Shown: in pieces, positions 1-9,368 of the stretch
Layout of the letters: each line of letters begins with the position of its first letter
Position numbering within the stretch: the first letter of the stretch is position 1
Source: Hymenobacter negativus
GTDB lineage: Bacteria; Bacteroidota; Bacteroidia; Cytophagales; Hymenobacteraceae
Assembly (NCBI RefSeq): GCF_016056375.1
Contig: NZ_JAEDAE010000001.1
Location: forward strand, 868,001 to 932,000
Reading direction: 5' to 3'
DNA length: 64,000 nucleotides
Notes under the pieces: generated by a model
The model's database searches: none
What the model saw: only the letters and a program-made list of their open reading frames with translations
What the model was told of the DNA's origin: nothing
Position numbers and translations under genes: made by a program

Positions 1-216
1 GCCGTGGCCCATCACGTGCTCGTCGATGCAGTTGTCCACGACTTCCTTCACCAGCACGTAAATGCCGTCGTCGTAGGCCGAGCCATCGCCGAGCTTGCCG
101 ATGTACATGCCGGGCCGCAGGCGAATGTGCTCGCGCCAGTCGAGCGAGCGGATGCTGTCTTCGTTGTAGCCGTGGTCGGCCGCGGCCGGAGCCAGCGGTA
201 ATTGTTCGTCGTTCAT
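1..216 (-). CDS. parE: DNA topoisomerase IV subunit B, N-terminal part (cut by window edge)
   Basis: The minus strand reads 72 codons from the ATG at 216 off the left edge. The start of the GHKL ATPase domain of a type II topoisomerase is visible: RPGMYIG at residues 34-40, then [10 protein letters not shown] at about 57-66, holding the catalytic Glu58 and the magnesium-binding Asn62. The lead-in [20 protein letters not shown] is typical of the ParE-like subunit of Bacteroidota rather than GyrB. With ParC this enzyme would decatenate daughter chromosomes using ATP. Subunit identity (ParE versus GyrB) rests on this N-terminal fragment only. Confidence 0.88.
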   Translation of the reverse strand, partial: MNDEQLPLAPAAADHGYNEDSIRSLDWREHIRLRPGMYIGKLGDGSAYDDGIYVLVKEVVDNCIDEHVMGHG

Positions 217-423
217 CTAAAAAAATCCGTAAGGAGGGCAGTTCCGGGGTAAAATAACGCAGAAAACAGCGGCACGGCAAGCCGCCCGCTGCCAGTGAGC
301 TTAGTCAACCCCGCCAAATTATTTAGCTTCCAACACGGCTCCAACCGTCCGGGTTCACGCGGCCGGGGGCAGCCGGCCTGCTTTTTTTCGCGCTTCTCCC
401 CTGCTGCTTTTCGCTTGATAACT

Positions 424-1620
424 ATGTTCCCCCGTCCCAATACCATCAACCAACCGCGCAACATACCCACGCCCGCGCACAACCACGCGCCGGCTGAGGT
501 GAAGCAGTCACCCATTATCCACTACACGTTTCTGCTGATTGGGCTGTCGCTGCTGGTGTTTGTGCTGCACAAGCTGGACGGCGTGCTGCTGCCCATTTTG
601 TTTGCGGGGCTGCTCTCGGTACTGCTGCTGCCGCTGGTGGTGCGCTTGGAAAAGTGGAAGCTGCCGCGCATCTGGGCCATCATCATGACGCTGCTGCTGC
701 TGGTGGCGGCACTGGCGGGCTTGTTCTACCTCTTTGGCACGCAGCTGCTGACGCTGCGCGACGAATTGCCCAAGCTCCAGGAAAAAACACTGGTGTATTT
801 CGACCAGATTCAGCAGTGGGCCAGCCAGAAATTCGGCTACCAGCCCATGAGCAAGGAAGAGCTGATTGATAAGACGATGAAATCGGTGAAGAAATCGGCC
901 GGCGGCTACCTGGGTTCCACGCTCAGCATGACGGCCGCCGTGCTAAGCGTTACCACGCTGATTCCAATTTATATCTTCTGCTTTCTCTATTACCGCGACC
1001 ACATGCGGCAGTTCATGTTCCGCTTCGTGGCTCCCGACAAGCGCACGACAGTGCTGCACACCATGGATAATATCCAGACCGTGGTGCAGGCTTACATCCA
1101 GGGCTTGCTCACGGTGATTGTGGTGGTGTCGGTGCTCAATGCCATCGGGCTGCTGCTGCTGGGGGTGAAATTCGCCGTGTTCTTTGCCGTGTTTGCCTCG
1201 GTGCTGGCCGTCATTCCCTACATCGGCATCATGGTGGGCTCGGCCATTCCGGCGCTGGTGACGCTGGTCGAAACCGGCTCCATTGGCAAGGCGGCGGCCG
1301 TGGTGGGCGTATTCATGTTCGTGCAGTTTCTGGAAGGCAACTTCATCACCCCCATGATTACGGGCTCGAAGGTGAGCATCAACCCCATGGCCGCCATCGT
1401 GGCCCTGATTCTGGGCGGCGAGCTGTGGGGCACGCCGGGCATGATTCTGAGCATTCCGCTGGTGGCCGTGTTGAAAGTATTGTTTGATGCCAGCAAAACC
1501 ACCGAGCCCTGGGGCTTCCTGCTCGGCGACGTGACCGATGGCGAAGAAACGCAAAACGATAAGTCGGACGACAAGACGGGCTTTTTTGCCAAGGCCTGGC
1601 AGATGATAAAGCGGATGTAG
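424..1620 (+). CDS. AI-2E family (PerM-like) transporter
   Basis: A 398-residue polytopic membrane protein of the AI-2E/PerM family, whose members are putative exporters; one member, TqsA of E. coli, moves autoinducer-2, but most substrates are unknown. It shows the family layout: hydrophobic helices near residues 28-90, a soluble stretch (about 100-150), then a long run of helices with the family-typical IPYIGIMVGSAIP and GNFITPMI motifs, and a charged C-terminal tail. The frame stays open upstream to a GTG at 295, but I chose the ATG at 424 because the upstream codons give no plausible protein start. It is divergent from parE and has no operon partner. Confidence 0.85.
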   Translation: MFPRPNTINQPRNIPTPAHNHAPAEVKQSPIIHYTFLLIGLSLLVFVLHKLDGVLLPILFAGLLSVLLLPLVVRLEKWKLPRIWAIIMTLLLLVAALAGLFYLFGTQLLTLRDELPKLQEKTLVYFDQIQQWASQKFGYQPMSKEELIDKTMKSVKKSAGGYLGSTLSMTAAVLSVTTLIPIYIFCFLYYRDHMRQFMFRFVAPDKRTTVLHTMDNIQTVVQAYIQGLLTVIVVVSVLNAIGLLLLGVKFAVFFAVFASVLAVIPYIGIMVGSAIPALVTLVETGSIGKAAAVVGVFMFVQFLEGNFITPMITGSKVSINPMAAIVALILGGELWGTPGMILSIPLVAVLKVLFDASKTTEPWGFLLGDVTDGEETQNDKSDDKTGFFAKAWQMIKRM

Positions 1621-1760
1621 ATTAATGGCTAGTAGTTAACTGTTAGTGATTATTAGTTAATGAGTGCTTTAGCGTATCACGAACCGTTAACCACTAAAAC
1701 GCAACCTTCTACCGGGCTAAGTTTGTTAGCTTTCTTTTCGACCCTCTTCCGTGCCGCGCC

Positions 1761-3242
1761 TTGTACGCCATCATCGACCTTGAAACCACCGGCGGGCAGC
1801 CCACCCAGGACCGCATCACCGAAATAGCCATTTACATTCACGACGGCGAGAAAATCGTCGACGAGTTTGCCACGCTGCTCAACCCCGGCCGGGCCATTCC
1901 GCCGTTCATCACCCAGCTCACGGGCATCACCAACGACATGGTGAGCGACGCGCCTAAGTTTCATGAGGTAGCGCGCAAGGTGGTGGAAATGACCGAAGGC
2001 TGCGTGTTTGTGGCCCACAACGTGCGGTTCGACTACTCGTTTCTGAAGAAAGAATTTGCCGACCTCGGCTATAACTACTCGCGCAAAACGCTGTGCACCG
2101 TGCGGCTGTCGCGCAGCCTCATTCCCGGCCAGCCCAGCTACAGCCTGGGCAAGCTCTGTCAGAACATCGGCATCCCGCTCGAAGGCCGGCACCGCGCCGC
2201 CGGCGATGCCCACGCCACGGCCCTGCTTTTCGGCAAGCTCCTCAAAATCACCAGCGAAAACGAGGACCTGCCCCACGGCCAGGACACCAGCCACACCCTG
2301 GCCCGCGTAGATGCCCTGGCCCCCAGCGGCCAGGCAGCCCGCGCCAAAAAGCCCTCGCCCAAGCGCGTGGCGGCCGTACAAACCGCCATCCGGGAGGCGC
2401 TGATGCCGCCGCTGCTGCCGGCTTCGGTGGTGGCCAATCTGCCGCAGGCCACGGGCGTGTACTACTTCCACAACGAGGCGGGCGAGGTGATTTACGTGGG
2501 CAAAAGCATCAACATCTACAAGCGCATTCAGCAGCATTTTGCCATTGATGTGAAGTCGCGCAAGAGCCTGGAGTTCAAGAACTCCATTGCGGACATTACC
2601 TGGGAGCTGACCGGCTCGGAGCTGGTGGCACTGCTGTATGAGTCGCACCTGATTAAGCAGATGAAACCGGCCTACAACCGGGCGCAGCGGCGCTCGGTGT
2701 TTCCGGCGGGTATCTACCTGCGCACCAACGAGGACGGCTACAAGGTGCTGGCCTACGGCCGCGCCGATGCCCGCAACGCCGAAATTCCGATTATCGCGCT
2801 GGGTAACCAGTACAAGGCGCAGGGCTTTCTCTACCACAAAGTGGCCAAGTACAACCTCTGCCAGAAGCTGTGCGGGCTCTACAAAACGCAGGGCGCGTGC
2901 TTCGACTACCAGGTGCACCGCTGCCAGGGCGCCTGCGTGGGCCAGGAGCCGCCCGAGAGCTACAACTTGCGCGTGGACGAGGCCATCGACTCCATCAGCT
3001 ACGAGCACGAGTCGTTTGTGGTCATCGGGCCGGGGCGCACGGAACTTGAAAAGAGCATTGTGCTGGTGGAGAATGGGCGCTACCGGGGCTTCGGCTACGT
3101 GGACGAGTCGTTTTCGGCACGTAAGCTGGCCGATTTCCGCGACGCGATAAAGGAGTACACCGACAATAAGGACATTCAGCAAATTATTCGACTGCACCTG
3201 CGCACCAAGCGCAAGGGTGAACGGGTGAAAGTGTTTGGGTGA
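1761..3242 (+). CDS. DEDDh exonuclease fused to GIY-YIG nuclease (UvrC-like)
   Basis: A 493-residue two-nuclease protein. Residues 1-165 form a DnaQ-like DEDDh 3'-5' exonuclease with Asp6 and Glu8 (DLETTG), Asp91 (NVRFDYSF), His144 and Asp149. Residues about 228-310 form a GIY-YIG domain (GVYYF at 233, IYVGKS at 245, catalytic Glu295 in YESHLIK) as in the N-terminal half of UvrC. A cysteine cluster follows (Cys368, 372, 381, 389, 393), like the Cys-rich region of UvrC. The exonuclease motif begins only six residues in, and the only fitting start is the TTG at 1761. Expected role is DNA repair or processing; relatives are often annotated as a DNA polymerase III epsilon-like subunit or Cho-type nuclease. 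It stands alone. Confidence 0.88.
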   Translation: MYAIIDLETTGGQPTQDRITEIAIYIHDGEKIVDEFATLLNPGRAIPPFITQLTGITNDMVSDAPKFHEVARKVVEMTEGCVFVAHNVRFDYSFLKKEFADLGYNYSRKTLCTVRLSRSLIPGQPSYSLGKLCQNIGIPLEGRHRAAGDAHATALLFGKLLKITSENEDLPHGQDTSHTLARVDALAPSGQAARAKKPSPKRVAAVQTAIREALMPPLLPASVVANLPQATGVYYFHNEAGEVIYVGKSINIYKRIQQHFAIDVKSRKSLEFKNSIADITWELTGSELVALLYESHLIKQMKPAYNRAQRRSVFPAGIYLRTNEDGYKVLAYGRADARNAEIPIIALGNQYKAQGFLYHKVAKYNLCQKLCGLYKTQGACFDYQVHRCQGACVGQEPPESYNLRVDEAIDSISYEHESFVVIGPGRTELEKSIVLVENGRYRGFGYVDESFSARKLADFRDAIKEYTDNKDIQQIIRLHLRTKRKGERVKVFG

Positions 3243-3302
3243 TTTCGACTTTGCTGATTCGGAGTAATGAAAAGAGCTGAATCAGGCTTGGTTATTAACA
3301 CT

Positions 3303-3339
3303 TACGTATTTGTCTTTCAGGCATGTAGGCAAATACGTA
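3303..3339. promoter_or_regulatory. Perfect 10-bp inverted repeat upstream of the alcohol dehydrogenase
   Basis: TACGTATTTG at 3303-3312 is matched by CAAATACGTA at 3330-3339, with 17 nt between. It lies 94 bp before the alcohol dehydrogenase start, in a 190-bp gap that is AT-richer than the genes. It has no T-run, so an operator or a 5'UTR hairpin is more likely than a terminator. This is an inference from symmetry and position only. Confidence 0.4.
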
Positions 3340-3432
3340 TTTATAGGTTAAATGCTGCCGGATGGCAACCTAAGGCCAGGGACGAAGTAAGTATAGAGGC
3401 ACATCGCACGCTCACTCTAACCCTACTTCGCT

Positions 3433-4590
3433 ATGTTAGCAATGGATTTCAGGGGCCCGAAAAGGGTCCGCGCCGTTCAAAAGCCCATGCCCACCATCCT
3501 GCATCCCGAGGATGCCATCGTGAAGGTGCTGCGCACATGTATCTGCGGGTCCGACCTGCACCTGTACAATGGGAACGTCCCCGATACCCGCGTCGGCATG
3601 ACGTTTGGGCACGAATTCGTCGGGGAAATCGTGGAAATTGGTGCCGAAGTAACCGAGGTGAAAGTGGGCGACCGGGTGCTGGTGCCCTTCAACATTGCCT
3701 GCGGCCGCTGCATTTTCTGCAAGGAGGGCATGTACGGTAACTGCCACGAATCCAACTCCGAGGCCACGGCCGTGGGCGGCTTCCTGGGGTATGCGCACAC
3801 GGGCGGCGGCCACAATGGCGGCCAGGCCGAGTACGCGCGGGTGCCCTACGCCAACTTCGGCCCCACGGTGATTCCGGCCGGCATGAGCCTCGACGATGCC
3901 GTGCTGCTCACCGACATCACCCCGACCGGCTACCAGGCCGCCGAAATGGCCGGCATTCAGCCCGGCGACACAGTGGTGGTGTTTGGCGCGGGTCCGGTGG
4001 GCATCATGGCCGCCCGGTGCAGCTGGCTGTTTGGCGCGGGCCGCGTCATCATCATCGACCAGTACGACTACCGCCTGGAATTCGCCAAGAACTTCGCCAA
4101 GTGCGAGGCCTACAACTTCGAGAAGGACATGGACGACCCGGTGATGTTCATCAAAAAGCAAACCGACTGGCTGGGGGCCGATGCCTGCATCGACGCCGTG
4201 GGAGCCGAGGCCGCCGGCAACGCCATGCAAACCATCACCGGGCGCAAAACCCTGCTCCAGGCCGGCTCGGCCACGGCCCTGCACTGGGCCATCAACTCGG
4301 TGCGCAAGGGCGGCGTGATATCCATTGTGGGCGTGTATGGTCCCACCGACAACCTGGTGCCTATCGGCAACATGATGAACAAAGGCATCACCATGCGCGG
4401 CAACCAGGCCTCGGTGAAGCGCCACCTGCCCCGTCTGATTGACCACGTGATGAAGGGCATCCTCAAGCCCAGCGAGCTGATTACGCACCGCATTCCGCTG
4501 GAGGACGTGGCCGACGGCTACCGCATGTTCTCGGCCAAGCTCGACAACATCATCAAGCCGGTCCTCATTCCTCCCACTGCTAACGCCTAA
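3433..4590 (+). CDS. Zinc-dependent alcohol dehydrogenase (formaldehyde dehydrogenase-like)
   Basis: A 385-residue medium-chain dehydrogenase/reductase with both zinc sites intact: catalytic ligands Cys38, His60 and Glu61 (FGHEFVG) and structural ligands Cys90, Cys93, Cys96 and Cys104. The NAD-binding Rossmann motif GAGPVGIMAA follows at about residue 182. The long loop after the structural zinc and the overall length match the glutathione-independent formaldehyde dehydrogenase-like subgroup, which oxidises alcohols or aldehydes with NAD(P). The substrate cannot be read from sequence. It is translationally coupled to the next gene: its TAA and the following ATG share one base (TAATG at 4588-4592), so the two are probably co-expressed. 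Confidence 0.9.
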   Translation: MLAMDFRGPKRVRAVQKPMPTILHPEDAIVKVLRTCICGSDLHLYNGNVPDTRVGMTFGHEFVGEIVEIGAEVTEVKVGDRVLVPFNIACGRCIFCKEGMYGNCHESNSEATAVGGFLGYAHTGGGHNGGQAEYARVPYANFGPTVIPAGMSLDDAVLLTDITPTGYQAAEMAGIQPGDTVVVFGAGPVGIMAARCSWLFGAGRVIIIDQYDYRLEFAKNFAKCEAYNFEKDMDDPVMFIKKQTDWLGADACIDAVGAEAAGNAMQTITGRKTLLQAGSATALHWAINSVRKGGVISIVGVYGPTDNLVPIGNMMNKGITMRGNQASVKRHLPRLIDHVMKGILKPSELITHRIPLEDVADGYRMFSAKLDNIIKPVLIPPTANA

Positions 4591-5138
4591 TGCCGCCCAC
4601 CATGAAAAAGACCGCAGAAGAATTCGCCCACATCCCCGGCTGGGGCATCGACGCCGACCCCAAAAACGAACCCACCTACCCCAACCGCCACCGCACCGGC
4701 GAGGAGCACAACGGCCGCTCCTGGGTGCGTCCCACGCAGCAGCCGCTCGACCGCGAAGTGCTGCACTCCATCGAGCGGCCCGACTACACGGCCGTGGTCG
4801 GGAACTCGGTGCCGCCCACCGGCCTGAGCGGCATGATTCGGCGCGTGGCTTTTAAGTACAGCGAGAATGATTACCGGCACTGGCTGCCGCTGCTGATGGC
4901 CGACAAAATCAACGTCGTAGAAGGAATTATCGATGACCTGGCGCACGGCACCGTGCCCAATATCTGGGCCGAAAAAGGCTATAATGCCCAGTGGAAACAC
5001 GACCGCAGCGGCATGCTGGTGAAAATTGCCGCCGCCGCCGCGGTAACGGCTGGTCTCGTGTACTGGCTGGCGCCGAAAAACGACCGTTCGCACAGATACG
5101 CTGCCAGCGGCAACTACAAATCGGGCAGCAAGCGCTAA
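4590..5138 (+). CDS. Conserved hypothetical protein with C-terminal membrane anchor
   Basis: A 182-residue protein of no family I recognise. The N-terminal 130 residues are polar and rich in Pro, Trp and His; one hydrophobic helix (about residues 146-161, AAAAAVTAGLVYWLAP) is followed by a short basic tail, so the bulk is probably cytoplasmic and tethered to the membrane. The ATG at 4590 overlaps the alcohol dehydrogenase stop; a second in-frame ATG at 4602 is possible. The coupling suggests a function tied to that enzyme. A strong terminator follows at 5167-5198, closing a two-gene operon. Confidence 0.75.
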   Translation: MPPTMKKTAEEFAHIPGWGIDADPKNEPTYPNRHRTGEEHNGRSWVRPTQQPLDREVLHSIERPDYTAVVGNSVPPTGLSGMIRRVAFKYSENDYRHWLPLLMADKINVVEGIIDDLAHGTVPNIWAEKGYNAQWKHDRSGMLVKIAAAAAVTAGLVYWLAPKNDRSHRYAASGNYKSGSKR

Positions 5139-5166
5139 AACACGTAGAAGCCCATTTGGCTATCAC

Positions 5167-5198
5167 AAAAAAGCCGGCTCATTGGGCCGGCTTTTTTG
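5167..5198 (+). terminator. Rho-independent terminator after the dehydrogenase operon
   Basis: AAGCCGGC at 5171-5178 pairs with GCCGGCTT at 5186-5193 across a 7-nt loop, flanked by A-run and T-run. It sits 28 bp after the stop of the preceding gene. Confidence 0.85.
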
Positions 5199-5393
5199 TT
5201 ACCTCAAAGCCACTAGGCTTTTATTGATTATAAGAAAACAGCCTGCAACGATAACAAGAGCCTTCGGCGGCTTACCACCAACCAACTGCGCCCCAAATGC
5301 AGGGACGAGCCAGCGAGGGCGGTTAGATGGTTCGGGAGCGAGGGGGTTTTTTCTACATTTACGCGAGTCAATCACCCCTTTTCCCACCTCGTT

Positions 5394-7349
5394 ATGAAAC
5401 ACTTGTTCCAGAATTTACTAGCCGCTGGTCTGCTACTGGCAGCTCCTGCCGCCCAGGCGCAGCTGAGCGGCCTTAAAACCATCAATCCGGCCGGCACGGG
5501 GGCCAACAACTACCTCACCTTCACAGCGGCCGTAACGGCCCTGAACGCGAGCGGGGTAGCGGCCGGAGGCGTCACGTTCAACGTAGCGCAGGGCGTGGTG
5601 TTCGATGAGGTGATTCCGGCCCTCACCGCCAGCGGCACGGCGGCCGGCCCCATCATTTTTCAGAAAGGAGGCAGCGCCGGGCTTAATCCCAAAATCCAGG
5701 GTACCGGCACGGGCACGACCGATGCGGCCATCACGCTGGAAGGGGCCGACTACGTGCAGTTCATCGGCATCGACGTGGAAGACAAAGCCGCCAACACCAC
5801 GGCCCCGCAACAGCTCGAATACGGCTACCTGCTGCAAAACGGCGCAACACACAACACCTTCAGTGCCGCCACCGTGACGCTGAACCGGGCAAATACCACC
5901 CGCACCTGCGGCGTGGCAATGCTCAACGGCGGCAACGACCAGAACCATTTTTACGGCCTCACGGTGCAGAACTGCGCCTACGGCTACGACCTGGAAGGCA
6001 CCACTGCACTCTACGATGATGGGACCGAAATAGGCCCCACGCCCGGCACCACGGCCCCCGTCAGCCAGCTGCTCAGCATTGGCGTGCCACCGGCAGGCAC
6101 GCCGGGCGGCATTGCCTTCGCCACCTACGGCATCTACCTAAAATCGCAAACCAATGCGCGCGTCTTCAACACCGATGTGAACGGCGTGACGGGCACCAGC
6201 GGTACCTACGGCATTTACTCCACCGGCACCACCAACAGCGTGGACGTGACCGACTGCCGCGTACACGGCCTGAGCGGCAGCGGCAGCACCGGCATCGTGA
6301 TGGGCCTGTACGTGGCCAGCGGGGCCACCCACCGCTTCCTGCGCAACCGCAGCTACGACATTGAGGCGCTGGGCACCAGCGGCTTCGCGGCGGGCTTCGA
6401 CATTACGGGCGGAACCACAAACTATTTGGCCAACAACATGGTGTACGACGTGCGGGCAGTGGCCAGCAACGCGGGCACATCGGTGCGGGCCTTCAGCTTC
6501 CGGGGCGGTAATAACTATGCCTACCACAACACGGTGGTGCTGACCTACGCGGCCACCAACCCGGCCAACAAGAGCGGCGCACTCTACATGTCGGGCGGGC
6601 CAACGGTGGATTTGCGCAACAACATTTTCGTGAACCTGGTGAGCGGGCTGACCAGTGGCGGCGGGGGCATTGCGGCGGCGTTTTTCAAGAACAACACTAT
6701 TACGACCAGCGTTAGCGCGGGCTCCAACAACAACATTTACTACGCCGGCCCGCCCGCCCCGGAAAAGCCCATTTTCTACGGCGCGGCGGTGGGCACCACC
6801 CCGGCCGCCCTCGACCAGACGCTGGCCCAGTACCAAACCCGTTTCGCCGCGGTGGAGCAGGCTTCGCTCACAGAACTGCCGCCCTTCGTGAATGCCACCA
6901 CCAATCCGCACCTGCTGGCTGGGCAGCCCACTCGCGCCGAGGGCGGCGGCACGCCCCTGGCCGCCACGCCCCTGCCCATGCCCACCGACCTTGACGGCGA
7001 CACCCGTAACGCTACCCGCCCCGACATCGGGGCCGACGAAGGCAGCTTCACGCCACTGGCGGCCCGCGCCGGGGTGCTGGTTGACATCACGGCCGGGGTA
7101 GCCCCCAACCCGGCCGGGCGCGGCACGGCCCCGGTGCTCTACTTGGCCGGTCCGGCCAGGGTACTTTCCCTGACGGTAACGGATGCGCTGGGCCGCGCCG
7201 TGCTGCCGGCCCAGACGGTGCGCCACGCGGCGGGCTCCGAAATGCTGCCGGTGAGCCGCGCTGCCGGCTTGGCACCGGGCCTCTACGTGCTGCGGGTGCG
7301 GGAAGCCGCAACCGGCGCGGCGCTCAGCCGTACTTTCTTGGTGGAATAA
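5394..7349 (+). CDS. Secreted beta-helix protein with type IX secretion sorting domain
   Basis: A 651-residue secreted protein. Residues 1-22 are a Sec signal peptide (LLAAGLLLAAPAAQA, then Gln). The body, residues about 25-560, is rich in Gly, Asn and Thr with short repeated strands (for example DYVQFIGIDVED, NYLANNMVYDVRA), typical of a right-handed parallel beta-helix, often found in polysaccharide-binding or -degrading or adhesin-like proteins. A DIGADEGS motif marks its end. The last 80 residues form a type A type IX secretion sorting domain (APNPAGRG near the start, ending GLYVLRVREAATGAALSRTF). It should be exported by Sec, then moved across the outer membrane by the type IX system and anchored or released. 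No catalytic motif is evident. Confidence 0.87.
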   Translation: MKHLFQNLLAAGLLLAAPAAQAQLSGLKTINPAGTGANNYLTFTAAVTALNASGVAAGGVTFNVAQGVVFDEVIPALTASGTAAGPIIFQKGGSAGLNPKIQGTGTGTTDAAITLEGADYVQFIGIDVEDKAANTTAPQQLEYGYLLQNGATHNTFSAATVTLNRANTTRTCGVAMLNGGNDQNHFYGLTVQNCAYGYDLEGTTALYDDGTEIGPTPGTTAPVSQLLSIGVPPAGTPGGIAFATYGIYLKSQTNARVFNTDVNGVTGTSGTYGIYSTGTTNSVDVTDCRVHGLSGSGSTGIVMGLYVASGATHRFLRNRSYDIEALGTSGFAAGFDITGGTTNYLANNMVYDVRAVASNAGTSVRAFSFRGGNNYAYHNTVVLTYAATNPANKSGALYMSGGPTVDLRNNIFVNLVSGLTSGGGGIAAAFFKNNTITTSVSAGSNNNIYYAGPPAPEKPIFYGAAVGTTPAALDQTLAQYQTRFAAVEQASLTELPPFVNATTNPHLLAGQPTRAEGGGTPLAATPLPMPTDLDGDTRNATRPDIGADEGSFTPLAARAGVLVDITAGVAPNPAGRGTAPVLYLAGPARVLSLTVTDALGRAVLPAQTVRHAAGSEMLPVSRAAGLAPGLYVLRVREAATGAALSRTFLVE

Positions 7350-7365
7350 CTTAGTCAAAACCAAA

Positions 7366-7407
7366 GCAGAAAGGCCGCTTCAGAAATTTCTGAAGCGGCC
7401 TTTCTGC
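7366..7407. terminator. Perfect 42-nt palindrome, bidirectional terminator
   Basis: The 21-nt half from 7366 (GCAGAAAGGCCGCTTCAGAAA) is exactly mirrored to 7407. It lies between the convergent ends of the type IX cargo gene (stop 7349) and acs (stop 7425), so it can terminate both. Terminal A and T runs are short, which is unusual for so strong a stem. Confidence 0.8.
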
Positions 7408-7424
7408 TGAATGTGTCGCAACAT

Positions 7425-9338
<1,914 letters not shown>

Positions 9339-9368
9339 TTTGGTGAGCTATGGGTGTTGAATTATGAG

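Noticed and set aside
1677..3197. A 506-codon open frame on the minus strand opposite the exonuclease/GIY-YIG gene
   Set aside because: Its composition (runs of His, Ala, Gly, Val, Arg) is that of an antisense frame in GC-rich DNA, and it shows no motif, whereas the plus frame has two complete catalytic domains.
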